A program made the translations under genes and the position numbers. A stretch of DNA of 64,000 nucleotides from Acinetobacter pecorum (GTDB lineage: Bacteria > Pseudomonadota > Gammaproteobacteria > Pseudomonadales > Moraxellaceae), in contig NZ_JACSPT010000012.1 of the NCBI RefSeq assembly GCF_014837015.1, positions 1-64,000 of the forward strand, read 5' to 3'. Below the pieces are notes generated by a model. That model ran no database searches and was not told where the DNA came from. It saw only the letters and a list, made by a program, of their open reading frames with translations. Position 1 is the stretch's first letter. The number at the start of each line of letters is the position of its first letter. Positions 26,722 to 36,715 of the stretch are shown piece after piece.

Positions 26722-27592
26722 GGACTGTTAATATTTCCTAATAGCCATCAGACAAAGTACAAGCTGGAGCCCCTAAACTTCAAAAGTTCTACTCTAGCTT
26801 GTTAGCTTATATTGCAATACTTCAAGGTTATTTCATCCACGCACATATATTTTCAGCTAAGTGACTGACCTTACATCGGTGCCAGTTCACACGTGTATAG
26901 TGGGATTTCGAATGATATTTATTGGAAATATCAACCTGAGTTTGGTTTTCCTCTATTCTTTTTTGGGTGAGTCAAAATCCTGGCTTTTATCCACATACAT
27001 TATCTTCGTTCCAGCCAAGTTCGAGTGATTAAGTCAATCACCTCACATCCCGCAAATTTTACTTTCATTAATCACAAAGCTCCGATGGCTTTTATGTGAC
27101 TGACTTGCTAAGTGTATTTAGTACTATTTCGACTTATACACTGCGAAATTGCCTGAATCTTAATTGTTATCATATCTTGATGTGCCACGTATGGCTGAGA
27201 AGAGTATGGTTTTACTCAAGACCAGTTTCATTCATTAACAATTTAAATATATTTACTCACTTACTAAACTTAAATTTTCGATTAAATTTTTTGATCAGAG
27301 AGTCTGATTTTTCAAAATATTTTTGGTAAACCCAGTCAAAGGCGGTGAAGTCGAATTTAGTAGAAAATAACCCAATAAAAATTCTTAAATTAGGTTCGAA
27401 CTAAATATCAAAATTATAAAAAATAGTTTTTAGCTTTGCGTAATGTTGACCTGTGAGTAATAGATAAAACTTTGCGGAGAAGGAAAGAAGTCTGGAGACT
27501 AAATTCTACTTTATCTTCATTTTTAGGCAGCAAATTTCGACATACTCTCATCAATCTATAAGACCATAATAAATATAATAATAGGCGTAAGT
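26722..27592. other. 870-base non-coding region upstream of the autotransporter gene
   Basis: More AT-rich than its surroundings, with no convincing gene. It holds a compound hairpin at 26759-26802, a dyad GATATTT/AAATATC near 26913-26931, and twice the word GTGACTGAC (near 26862 and 27097). The promoter of the protease gene is expected in the last 150 bases but no clear -35/-10 pair was found. A 77-codon open frame at 27096-27329 lacks coding character. Confidence 0.5.
26759..26802 (+). repeat. Compound inverted repeat (44-base hairpin)
   Basis: Outer arms ACAAGCTGGAG and CTCTAGCTTGT (11 pairs, one G-U in RNA) enclose an inner stem AACTT-CAA-AAGTT. No U-run follows, so it is not a standard terminator. 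It could be a mobile palindrome or an RNA stability element. Confidence 0.6.
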
Positions 27593-30412
27593 ATGTACAT
27601 CAAAACAGTTCCAACGGCTCTTGCATTCGCCGTCGTTAGCCTCATACTAACTGGATGTGGTGGATCTAAATCTTTGCCCAATGTAACTTCTCAGCCACTT
27701 GACAATGATCTAGATAATGGAAATGGTGCAACACCAACACCAACACCAACACCAACACCAACACCAACACCAACATCTTACACTTATGATAAATCCAAGT
27801 TTGATGTTGTTGATATTGCGAAAGGCAATAATAAGATCGCAATTGGTGTAGCGGATACGGGTGTCCAGAAAAATACTTATTTGCAGGATTCTGTTGAGAA
27901 AGTATTAAAATACATTAATGATTATCAGGCGGGTACTTTTAGGGTTGAAGATTTAACGACAGCCGGCATTTCTGTACAAGACACAAGCCCTAGTCTGCAT
28001 GGGACATTGGTTGCTCAAATCATAGCGGGCAAGATTCCGGATCAATCTAATTTTATGGAAAAAGCCATGACAGAAGGGCTGGCAAAAGATATTTCACAAA
28101 TATATGGTATCCAGTCTGCCGATCGTGAATTAGGATATGCAACAACTGCAGGTCATCTTCAGGCCATGAATGACCTGAATAAAAAATATGCTGTGAAGTT
28201 ATTTAATGCTTCTTTTGCAACGATGTTTGCATCTGGTGATTATAAGCAGCGTCTGCTTGATTACACTGCCGAATTGGTCAAGGGAGATGCTCTGGTGGTG
28301 TTTGCTACAGGGAATGACGGGTTTGCCAATCCCTCGGTTGAATCATTACTTCCAGTGGGCAATGAAGCTGTTGAAAAAGGTGTGATAAGTGTGACGGGTC
28401 TAGATGAAACAGGTCAAAAAATTTTCCGTAATGCTGATGGTAAGGGGGCGAATGCCTGCGGAGATTCTGCTCGCTGGTGTTTGGCTGCGGATTTCAGGTT
28501 CGGCCCGCTGTATAGCAATAAACTGCAAGGGTTAGTGTATTTTTCAGGAACTTCAGCTGCAGCGCCTCAAGTGACTACAGCTGCAGCATTGGTATGGTCT
28601 AAATATCCCTGGCTGAATGCTGATCAGGTACGTCAAGTATTGCTGACCAATGCTGATTATCTGGATGATGGTTCAGGTGAGAACAAGCTTTATAACAGCA
28701 CTACTGGATGGGGGCGTTTAGACCTTGAGGGCTCGTTGAAAGGGATTAAGTTATTCAGCAAAGAGTTTGGTAATACTTTCGATGCCAATGTGATCGGCAC
28801 CAGTGTCTTTTCCAACAATATTGGGGGTAATGCAGGCCTGACCAAAAAAGGCAATGGCATTCTGGTTCTGTCAGGCGCAAATACTTACCAGGGTTCAACC
28901 AGTGTCGAAAATGGCAAGCTGCGTGTTACAGGTTCAATCACCAGTCCAGTAAGTGTCACTAAGGCAGGTGTACTTTCGGGGAATGGTATAGTAGGGTCAG
29001 TGGTCAACGGCGGTAAGGTAACGACTGCCGATGGCCGTCTGACAGTAAACGGCAACTATACCCAAAACGCATCAGGTGTCTTGAACTATGATCTGCATCA
29101 CTACCTCACTATTAAAGGTAATGCTGCACTGGCGGGTTCGCTTGACGTGTCTGCTGCCAGTCGTGACATCTTGACCAAAGGCGAGCATACCGTTTTAACT
29201 GCCAACAAGGTTACTGGCACATTCGAGCAGTATAAATCGGTTTCGCCATTCCTTGCGGTATCAGGCTTGGAGCATCATGCCAATAAGGTGACAGTTGATG
29301 TGGATTATGCCAACGCGGTTGCTGCGGGTACGGTATCAAGTGGTATCTCTGTGGTATCGGGCAAGCTTTTAAATGACCTGATGGACAAGGCAAATACCCA
29401 GGCCTTAAATGGTCAGGTGACTGATCTGACCAAGTATGTGGGAACAATCCAGTCCGTTCAAAGCCGTGAAGCGGCTCAGGCAATCCTGAATTCCAATTCA
29501 GGTGCGGTGTTTGTTGAAACTCCATCTGTACTGCTACGCAATGATTCACTGGTGAATGCTCAGATTGCACAGCGTTCACATCAGTTGTTGTATGCGGGAC
29601 AAGGCGGGGTTTGGGCGAATGCCAGTTACCTGAACAACCAGAATTCTGCAAACGGTTGGGATGATGTTGAATCTCATGTCAGTGTGCTGAGTGTGGGCGC
29701 GGATACGATGGTTCGGGATGACTTGGCGGTAGGCGCTTATATAAGCGAGTATCAGGACAAGTCTGATTTTGAGCAAACCAAAGCATCTGCTGATGCTGAT
29801 GTCACTAACCTGGGTGCCTACCTGAAATGGCAAGCTGCTGACAATCTGTATGTTGCGGGTAATATGCAGTTTGGTTGGGGGGATGTGGAATTCAAGCGTG
29901 TGCTTACCGATGCTGTGGCATCTGTAGATTCCCGATCAAAAGCTGATCTGAGCAAATACGGTGTATATGGCGAGATCGGTTATGATTACTTCACCGAGCA
30001 ATTGAGTGTAAGTCCTTATCTGGCACTGAGCTATAACACTGTTGATCTCGATGGGGTTAAAGAAGTAAATGTGTTGGGTGTGGCGGTGAGTGATGTGAGT
30101 ATCGCTGAAACCAAAGCTCATGTCGGGGTGCGACTGGATTATCAGCTTACTCCAAACGTGGTGCTGACTGGTTATGGTGAATATGCCAATGCATTTAGCC
30201 GTGATTATGACAAGGTTGCGTTGTCAATGAATGTGGATAGCACTCGCAATGTCCTGTTCACGCCACCGAGCTTTGATAAGGACTATCTGTTGTATGGTAT
30301 AGGCTTTAATTATCAAAGTGGTCAGAACTGGAACATCTTTGGAGATGTCAATGGCAATGCTCTTGATTCTGGTGATTACCAGTTGCAGCTTGGTTTGAAG
30401 TACGGGTTTTAA
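27593..30412 (+). CDS. Subtilisin-like autotransporter lipoprotein (NalP-like)
   Basis: A 939-residue surface protein. The signal peptide ends in the lipobox LTGC (C22), followed by a low-complexity linker with seven Thr-Pro pairs at 47-60. The S8 protease passenger has catalytic D88 (GVADTG), H136 (SLHGT) and S321 (FSGTSAAAP), with oxyanion N241. A passenger-associated repeat lies near 415-446 (GLTKKGNGILVLSGANTYQG). The C-terminal beta-barrel covers about 665-939 and ends in Phe. This order matches the meningococcal lipoprotein protease NalP, which is surface-held and trims other surface proteins. The targets here are unknown. Confidence 0.88.
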   Translation: MYIKTVPTALAFAVVSLILTGCGGSKSLPNVTSQPLDNDLDNGNGATPTPTPTPTPTPTPTSYTYDKSKFDVVDIAKGNNKIAIGVADTGVQKNTYLQDSVEKVLKYINDYQAGTFRVEDLTTAGISVQDTSPSLHGTLVAQIIAGKIPDQSNFMEKAMTEGLAKDISQIYGIQSADRELGYATTAGHLQAMNDLNKKYAVKLFNASFATMFASGDYKQRLLDYTAELVKGDALVVFATGNDGFANPSVESLLPVGNEAVEKGVISVTGLDETGQKIFRNADGKGANACGDSARWCLAADFRFGPLYSNKLQGLVYFSGTSAAAPQVTTAAALVWSKYPWLNADQVRQVLLTNADYLDDGSGENKLYNSTTGWGRLDLEGSLKGIKLFSKEFGNTFDANVIGTSVFSNNIGGNAGLTKKGNGILVLSGANTYQGSTSVENGKLRVTGSITSPVSVTKAGVLSGNGIVGSVVNGGKVTTADGRLTVNGNYTQNASGVLNYDLHHYLTIKGNAALAGSLDVSAASRDILTKGEHTVLTANKVTGTFEQYKSVSPFLAVSGLEHHANKVTVDVDYANAVAAGTVSSGISVVSGKLLNDLMDKANTQALNGQVTDLTKYVGTIQSVQSREAAQAILNSNSGAVFVETPSVLLRNDSLVNAQIAQRSHQLLYAGQGGVWANASYLNNQNSANGWDDVESHVSVLSVGADTMVRDDLAVGAYISEYQDKSDFEQTKASADADVTNLGAYLKWQAADNLYVAGNMQFGWGDVEFKRVLTDAVASVDSRSKADLSKYGVYGEIGYDYFTEQLSVSPYLALSYNTVDLDGVKEVNVLGVAVSDVSIAETKAHVGVRLDYQLTPNVVLTGYGEYANAFSRDYDKVALSMNVDSTRNVLFTPPSFDKDYLLYGIGFNYQSGQNWNIFGDVNGNALDSGDYQLQLGLKYGF
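27731..27772 (+). repeat. Hexanucleotide tandem repeat (ACACCA)7 in the autotransporter gene
   Basis: Seven exact copies of ACACCA encode the Thr-Pro linker between lipid anchor and protease. A six-base unit keeps the frame, so slippage would change linker length rather than switch the gene off. Confidence 0.95.
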
Positions 30413-30549
30413 AAAAATTGAATAATAAAGATACTATTTAAGTTAAGGAGTTTCAGCTCCTACAGGATTAATAATGATAAAGGATCTTAAGCTGCTTTTA
30501 TTTACACGAATTTTATACTGTTATGAGTCGTTTTCAAGGTGGCACTGAT

Positions 30550-31104
30550 ATGGTCAATAAGTTCATTCCTATGTATTACTCTAATAAAATTCGCCCTCAA
30601 CTCGAAAGTGAACGTCTGATCCTGAATTATTTTAAACCGGTTGATGCCGTAGAAGCTTATGCTTCGATCACACCGAGTCTGACACGTTTTATGGCGTGGG
30701 ATGTACCAGAATCTGAACAGGGTTTTGCAGCAATCTGGCAAAATTGGCTGGAAAATATGACCGATCATAAAGAATATATATATGTGATCCGTCATATAGA
30801 AACACAAGAATTTATTGGACTATGTGGTTTACATCGACTTCATGACGAAATACCTGAAGTTGGTATTTGGATCCGTGAAACTGCGCATGGTCATCATTAT
30901 GGACACGAGGCAGTGCGTTGTATTGTGGAATATGCTTTCAATACATTAGATATTAAAGGTTTAAGCTATCAAGTAGCTGAAGAAAACTGGGCGAGCCGGA
31001 AAATTGCAGAGCGCTTGCACGGAAAAATTACCAGTTATCTGGATAAACCCAAATATCGGGCAGTGATTTATGAAATTCTTGCAGAAAATTTTATCTCTGA
31101 ATAA
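30550..31104 (+). CDS. GNAT-family N-acetyltransferase (RimJ/RimL type)
   Basis: A 184-residue cytosolic acetyltransferase. LESERLILNYFKPVDA at the N-terminus and IWIRETAHGHHYGHEAVRCI (acetyl-CoA loop region) with NWASRKIAERL near the end are RimJ/RimL-like. The usual Gly after Arg in the CoA loop is replaced by His. ATG 30550 has AGGTGG seven bases upstream and is preferred to ATG 30523. The substrate (a ribosomal protein N-terminus, or a small molecule) is unknown. Confidence 0.82.
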   Translation: MVNKFIPMYYSNKIRPQLESERLILNYFKPVDAVEAYASITPSLTRFMAWDVPESEQGFAAIWQNWLENMTDHKEYIYVIRHIETQEFIGLCGLHRLHDEIPEVGIWIRETAHGHHYGHEAVRCIVEYAFNTLDIKGLSYQVAEENWASRKIAERLHGKITSYLDKPKYRAVIYEILAENFISE

Positions 31105-31132
31105 AAAAACCCATCATCTGATGGGTTTTTTT
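31103..31132. terminator. Bidirectional terminator
   Basis: Seven A, the stem CCCAT/ATGGG (extendable by CA/TG) and seven T lie between the convergent GNAT and hydrolase genes. Confidence 0.85.
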
Positions 31133-31134
31133 AT

Positions 31135-31767
31135 TCAGCCAAGCGCTAAGTACCGGGTCATTGCAATTCGCAATTGCTTTAAGTAGCCGGTAAAGAAATG
31201 GTTGGCACCAGGCAATACGGTCACTAGATGACGCTGTGGTTTTGCCCATTCAATCATATCTGACAGCAAAGTTACTTCATCGGCTTCCCCATGAATGAAC
31301 AGAATGTCGCCTTTAATTGCTGGTGTAATATAATGGCGAATACCGGCAACAGTAGCGGTCGGTAGTCCACATAAAATGGTTTGCTTCGGTTGTAGTTCTA
31401 TTGGCAAAGCTGCGTAGCTCTTCGCCATAACATGCGCACCAAAACTAAAACCGCCTGCATAAAAAGGCAGGGCAATATGTTGAGTACGGGCGAACCGGAT
31501 GACTTCCAATACATCGTCGGTCTCACCGAAGCCCTCGTCGTGTATACCTTCACTTTGACCAGAACCACGGAAACTTGGACGATATACAATACAATCACGT
31601 TCCAGATACATTTGTGCCAGTAAAACCGGAACCTTGTGTTGTGGTGTTCCACCTTGCAATGGATGAGGGTGACAAACTACCGCGAATCCTTTCACTTCAC
31701 CCTGAGGATAATCCACAAAAACTTCAATCTGACCTGCCGGTCCTTGAAGAAAAATTTGCTCGGACAT
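31135..31767 (-). CDS. Alpha/beta hydrolase (COG2945-like)
   Basis: A 210-residue soluble hydrolase without a signal peptide. HPHPLQGGTPQHKV forms the oxyanion-hole region, the nucleophile elbow is GGFSFGAH, the acid is in HGEADEVT, and the catalytic His is in GANHFFTG. This small group has no firm substrate; esterase or peptidase activity is possible. It is monocistronic. Confidence 0.85.
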   Translation of the reverse strand: MSEQIFLQGPAGQIEVFVDYPQGEVKGFAVVCHPHPLQGGTPQHKVPVLLAQMYLERDCIVYRPSFRGSGQSEGIHDEGFGETDDVLEVIRFARTQHIALPFYAGGFSFGAHVMAKSYAALPIELQPKQTILCGLPTATVAGIRHYITPAIKGDILFIHGEADEVTLLSDMIEWAKPQRHLVTVLPGANHFFTGYLKQLRIAMTRYLALG

Positions 31768-31890
31768 ATAAAAACCGATGATTAACAGGAGAATTTCGCA
31801 TTTTAACGATTATGGTGAATAAAAACATGAATTGGAATTAAAATAAGTCTACTGATATAGTTTGATTAATCATTTTTTGACCAGGTTGCC

Positions 31891-32673
31891 ATGCTCGCTT
31901 TAATTTCTCCAGCTAAAACTCTTGATTACAATACCCCCCTACCAACTGACCAATTTACTCAAGCGAGATTATTACAGCATTCGCAGGATTTGGTTAAAGT
32001 TTGTCGCACACTTTCTGCATCAGAAATTTCAAGCTTAATGAGTGTCAGTGAAAAAATTGCTAGTTTAAATGCTGCACGTTTTAATGACTGGCAACCAGAT
32101 TTTAATTTGGCCAATGCCCGTCAGGCGATTTTTGCATTCAAAGGCGATGTCTATACAGGTCTTGATGCTTATAATTTGAAGAATGAAGACCTGCATTATG
32201 CCCAAGACCATTTGCGGATGCTGTCCGGTTTATATGGGCTCTTGCGTCCTCTGGATCTGATGATGCCTTATCGCCTGGAAATGGGTACTAAATTGGCCAA
32301 TATCCGGGGGCATAACTTATATGATTTCTGGGCTCATCATATTACTGATCTGATTAATCAAGACTTGGCAGCAGTAAAGTCTGAAATTCTGGTCAATATC
32401 GCGTCTGATGAATATTATAAATCGGTTAATGAGCGCAAAATTCAGGCAGATATTATCAAGCCGGTATTTCTAGATCAGAAAAATGGCAAATATAAAGTGA
32501 TTAGTTTTTATGCTAAAAAAGCACGCGGTCTTATGGCACGTTTTATAATTGAAAATAAAATTGATCGGATTGAAGGGCTAAAAGCTTTTAATGTCGATGG
32601 TTATTACTTCGATGCAGACAGTTCACTCAAGAAAGAACTGGTGTTTAAGCGCGATGAACAACTGAGTGCATAA
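31891..32673 (+). CDS. yaaA: Peroxide stress protein YaaA (DUF328)
   Basis: A 260-residue cytosolic protein with the whole YaaA pattern: [13 protein letters not shown] at the start, [44 protein letters not shown] and [16 protein letters not shown]. coli YaaA lowers free iron and protects DNA during hydrogen peroxide stress, and the family binds DNA. OxyR control could not be seen in the spacer. A long hairpin follows its stop. Confidence 0.93.
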   Translation: MLALISPAKTLDYNTPLPTDQFTQARLLQHSQDLVKVCRTLSASEISSLMSVSEKIASLNAARFNDWQPDFNLANARQAIFAFKGDVYTGLDAYNLKNEDLHYAQDHLRMLSGLYGLLRPLDLMMPYRLEMGTKLANIRGHNLYDFWAHHITDLINQDLAAVKSEILVNIASDEYYKSVNERKIQADIIKPVFLDQKNGKYKVISFYAKKARGLMARFIIENKIDRIEGLKAFNVDGYYFDADSSLKKELVFKRDEQLSA

Positions 32674-32686
32674 ATAAACGATTTCC

Positions 32687-32720
32687 CATATCCAGCATGA
32701 GTACAAGTATGCTGGATATG
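32687..32720 (+). repeat. 12-bp perfect inverted repeat after yaaA
   Basis: CATATCCAGCAT and ATGCTGGATATG enclose a ten-base loop, 13 bases past the stop. There is no U-run; it may be a 3' stabilising stem, a weak terminator or a protein site. Confidence 0.7.
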
Positions 32721-33268
32721 AGAGCCCTATTATAAGGTACATGTATAATCTTTAATGATTTGACTTTGTGAGGCAGATAAAGGACAGATGCACAGAATTA
32801 GCGAAAGGCACCATTGAGCTTTCAAGAATAGCCTGCAGAGTTTCCCAAGAATAAAATTGTCACTACACACATCTAAATAACTCGAAAAATATCATTTATT
32901 TAACGTTTTTTCTCAAAAAATAAAGATGAGGTCTTTGGGGAAAACCCTATGAAATTATGCAAAATACTCTTCATGAAATACGTGATATTTCATTTATCAG
33001 AATAGTCCTATTTCAAAATTATTTTTCTAAATTAATTAAAAAAACTTTTAATTACAGATACTTATTATTAATTTGAAAGAGCTTTATGAAAAAAAAGTTT
33101 AAAAAAAAGAATTACAAGTTAATTAAGTAATAGTAAATAAAAATACAGAAAAGTATTGGTTTAAGGCTTTAAAACTGCCTTTCATCGGGTTAAATGTAAA
33201 GTATGTCACAAGTTTGTTATGTTTTTTGTTAGCATAATTTCATAATGTTACAAAGCGGCATAATAAGA
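32721..33268. other. AT-rich spacer
   Basis: About 550 very AT-rich bases with poly-A/T runs. A 14-codon Lys-rich frame at 33086-33130 is probably chance. An imperfect dyad TTATG/CATAA lies near 33217-33240. No supported gene. Confidence 0.45.
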
Positions 33269-33430
33269 ATGAAAATATATGCTATTCCTGTCTTTGCCTT
33301 AATAATCAGTTTATTGGGATTTTGCGTCCATAAACATTCAGAAATAAGGAAATATGAAAAGATCCGTCATGTCTTGAGTGAGGGGCGTGATTCAAACAAA
33401 TTATTGGAATCCAACCGGCATCGGCATTAA
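33269..33430 (+). CDS. Possible small membrane protein
   Basis: A 53-codon frame. One hydrophobic helix (about residues 4-20, IYAIPVFALIISLLGFCV) is followed by a basic, hydrophilic tail ending NRHRH. The ribosome site is weak (AAGA), and an ATG at 33245 could extend it by eight residues. Surroundings are AT-rich non-coding DNA. The clear hydrophobic-then-charged layout is the only support. Confidence 0.4.
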   Translation: MKIYAIPVFALIISLLGFCVHKHSEIRKYEKIRHVLSEGRDSNKLLESNRHRH

Positions 33431-33578
33431 TCCAGCTTACTTAGCTTCAGGGTTTAAAATTTGAATAAAATAATAAAATTAAATTAATAATAAATATAAT
33501 GAATTTTTAAAGTATTCGCTTAGAATATATTAATTTCTAATAAACTGTAAAAATCTAAGAAGCAATAAGAAATCAGTG

Positions 33579-33680
33579 TGTTATAATTTGCCCACAATCA
33601 AGATGAAGCAGATATCATCTTGTTAACCATTTGATTTAAATCTTGAAATTAAGCTGCATAAAAATTATGCAGCTTTTTTG
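33579..33680 (+). ncRNA. Candidate small RNA (about 86 nt) with promoter and terminator
   Basis: An extended -10 (TGTTATAAT, 33579-33587) predicts an RNA start near 33594. The transcript would fold into hairpin 1, CAAGATGA/TCATCTTG (33599-33606 with 33615-33622), a 28-base AU-rich single-stranded part, and hairpin 2, AAGCTGCATAA/TTATGCAGCTT (33651-33661 with 33665-33675), with a U-run. No reading frame fits inside. It could be a free sRNA, or an attenuator leader of the purine permease 190 bases further on. No -35 element is obvious. Confidence 0.6.
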
Positions 33681-33702
33681 TTTAGATTTTTTGGGTTTTT
33701 AT

Positions 33703-33763
33703 AGCATAGCCCTGGGTGGGCTGTAAGCTGTTCCAACATTTTAACCCGTCAAATGGCTATGCT
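33703..33763 (+). promoter_or_regulatory. Structured element upstream of the purine permease gene
   Basis: A 9-bp closing stem, AGCATAGCC (33703-33711) with GGCTATGCT (33755-33763), encloses a second stem GGGT (33714-33717) with ACCC (33744-33747) and an asymmetric internal loop GTCAAAT. This is a plausible riboswitch-like or protein-bound leader. It ends 108 bases before the permease start. I cannot assign it to a named class. Confidence 0.45.
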
Positions 33764-33871
33764 GGCATATTCGTTGCTAACACATCCTTAAAATTGATGA
33801 ATTTTTTTATAAAATTTCATTTATTTGACAGCATGCTTAAAGCATAAAGTTTACTCAATAGGGGCTAGGTC

Positions 33872-35194
33872 ATGACGACTCCTAATCCATCTTCAGAAAG
33901 TATGCTTGAACGTCTGTTCAAACTGAGTGAAAACAAAACCAGTTTCCGCACAGAAGTTCTGGCAGGTGTAACCACGTTCTTAACGATGTGTTACATCATT
34001 ATTGTCAATCCAATGATTTTGTCCGAAACGGGGATGGATCATGGGGCTGTCTTTGTTGCCACTTGTCTTGCAGCAGCAATTGGCTGTTTGGTCATGGGTT
34101 TGATTGCGAATTATCCAATTGCCCTAGCACCAGGTATGGGCTTGAATGCCTTCTTTACCTATTCTGTATGTTTGGGAATGGGAGTGCCTTGGCAAACCGC
34201 ATTAGGCGCAGTTTTTGTGTCAGGTCTGGTTTTTATTGCGATCAGCATGTTCAAAATACGTGAGGCTATTGTCAATGCTATTCCGATGTCGCTAAAGCTC
34301 GCGATTGGAGGAGGTATTGGATTATTCCTGGCGCTGGTTGCGTTAAAAAATGCCGGTATTATTGTGGATAATCCGGCTACTTTAGTCGGCTTGGGCGATC
34401 TGAAACAACCCTCGGTATTACTGGCACTTTTAGGATTTTTGCTTGTGGTGGTAATGCACCAGTTCAAAGTCCGTGGTGCAATTATCATTAGTATTCTGGT
34501 GGTGACGGCTATTGCAACTGCACTAGGTTATAATGAATTTCAGGGTGTAGTGGGTGCAATTCCATCACTTGCTCCAACATTCATGCAAATGAATTTTGAA
34601 GGTCTATTCACTGCCAGTTTAATTGGCGTGATTTTTGTCTTCTTCCTGGTCGATCTATTTGATTCCACCGGTACACTCGTAGGTGTTTCGCACCGTGCAG
34701 GCTTGTTAAAAGATGGCAAACTGCCACGTTTGAAAAAAGCACTTTTTGCTGACTCTACTGCAATTGTTGCAGGTGCAGCTCTAGGGACTTCATCGACGAC
34801 ACCATACATTGAATCTTCTGCAGGTGTAGCAGCTGGTGGGCGTACAGGTCTAACCGCTGTAGTCGTCGGTATCCTGTTTGTTGCCTGTTTGTTCCTTGCG
34901 CCATTGGCACAGTCTGTACCAAGCTTTGCAACAGCCCCAGCGTTGTTATTTGTTGGTGTCTTAATGATTCAGGGTATCGTACATATTGATTGGGAAGATA
35001 TTACAGAAGCAGTTCCTGCATTTTTAACCATTGTATTTATGCCATTTACCTATTCGATTGCGGATGGTATAGCAATGGGCTTTATTAGCTATGCATTGAT
35101 CAAGTTGCTGACTGGTAAAGCAGCAACTGTGCCGTATATGGTCTGGATTATTGCACTACTATGGACGCTTAAATTCGCACTATTTGGCGGCTAA
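33872..35194 (+). CDS. NCS2-family purine permease (AdeP/GhxP-like)
   Basis: A 440-residue inner-membrane carrier of the AzgA-type NCS2 group, for adenine, guanine or hypoxanthine. It has GVTTFLTMCYIIIVNP near the N-terminus, PGMGLNAFF in helix 3, LVDLFDSTGTLVGV in helix 8 and GTSSTTPYIESSAG in helix 10. The next gene is an adenine-deaminase-type enzyme, which suggests adenine among the substrates. GGGGCTAGGTC precedes the ATG. TTGACA at 33827-33832 may be part of its promoter. Confidence 0.88.
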   Translation: MTTPNPSSESMLERLFKLSENKTSFRTEVLAGVTTFLTMCYIIIVNPMILSETGMDHGAVFVATCLAAAIGCLVMGLIANYPIALAPGMGLNAFFTYSVCLGMGVPWQTALGAVFVSGLVFIAISMFKIREAIVNAIPMSLKLAIGGGIGLFLALVALKNAGIIVDNPATLVGLGDLKQPSVLLALLGFLLVVVMHQFKVRGAIIISILVVTAIATALGYNEFQGVVGAIPSLAPTFMQMNFEGLFTASLIGVIFVFFLVDLFDSTGTLVGVSHRAGLLKDGKLPRLKKALFADSTAIVAGAALGTSSTTPYIESSAGVAAGGRTGLTAVVVGILFVACLFLAPLAQSVPSFATAPALLFVGVLMIQGIVHIDWEDITEAVPAFLTIVFMPFTYSIADGIAMGFISYALIKLLTGKAATVPYMVWIIALLWTLKFALFGG

Positions 35195-35209
35195 TTTTTC
35201 TGGATTTGG

Positions 35210-36273
<1,064 letters not shown>

Positions 36274-36284
36274 GTTTTCAAATA

Positions 36285-36314
36285 AAAGGCAGGGTACGCT
36301 CTGCCTTTGTTTTT
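36285..36314 (+). terminator. Terminator after adenine deaminase
   Basis: AAAGGCAG pairs with CTGCCTTT around GGTACGCT, then GTTTTTA. The next start codon is only five bases further on. Confidence 0.72.
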
Positions 36315-36318
36315 ATAG

Positions 36319-36672
36319 ATGGATATGAAATTGAAATATGTAATTCTACTCATCAGTAGCGTGTTGATATCTGCCTGCTCAAATGCGGATATGACTTTGA
36401 CACAACGTACCTTAAAACCCGTGATTGAATACCAATGTGGAAAAGAGCTGAAAGCATCTAAATTCTGGACCGCCTCGACTTATTTTATGCAGGATAAAAA
36501 TAAAGCTGAACTTGAACAGAATGTGTGTTCCTGTGTGGGTGAGCATGCGCTTAAAGATATTCCAGCCAGCACTTTGCTTAAAGCAACTCTCGATGAAGAG
36601 GTAAAGTCAAAGCTTACTCAACAAGCAATCGCAAACAGTCTGAAAGGCTGCATGACCGAGTTCTTGAAATAA
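36319..36672 (+). CDS. Small lipoprotein with conserved cysteines (paralog A)
   Basis: A 117-residue lipoprotein: signal peptide with lipobox LISAC (C20), then a domain with four more cysteines in YQCGKEL, VCSCVGE and LKGCMTE. The gene at 37498 encodes a paralog that aligns without gaps over the whole C-terminal domain and keeps all four cysteines. Family and function are unrecognised; disulfide, heme or metal binding is possible. The ATG lacks a good ribosome site and sits right behind a terminator, so expression may be low or depend on read-through. ATG 36325 is the alternative start. Confidence 0.7.
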   Translation: MDMKLKYVILLISSVLISACSNADMTLTQRTLKPVIEYQCGKELKASKFWTASTYFMQDKNKAELEQNVCSCVGEHALKDIPASTLLKATLDEEVKSKLTQQAIANSLKGCMTEFLK

Positions 36673-36715
36673 AATCAGCTTTGCAATGAAAGCTGATTGA
36701 ATGTAGTTTTGCAGT

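Noticed and set aside
26759..26802. The compound hairpin as an integron attC site
   Set aside because: The ends lack the paired RYYYAAC and GTTRRRY core sites, and no integrase or cassette array is nearby.
27096..27329. A 77-codon open frame before the autotransporter gene
   Set aside because: Composition is Leu/Phe/Asn-rich from AT-rich DNA, with no ribosome site and no recognisable text.
33086..33130. A 14-codon Lys-rich frame (MKKKFKKKNYKLIK)
   Set aside because: Poly-A DNA easily gives such text; there is no terminator or promoter to support a gene.
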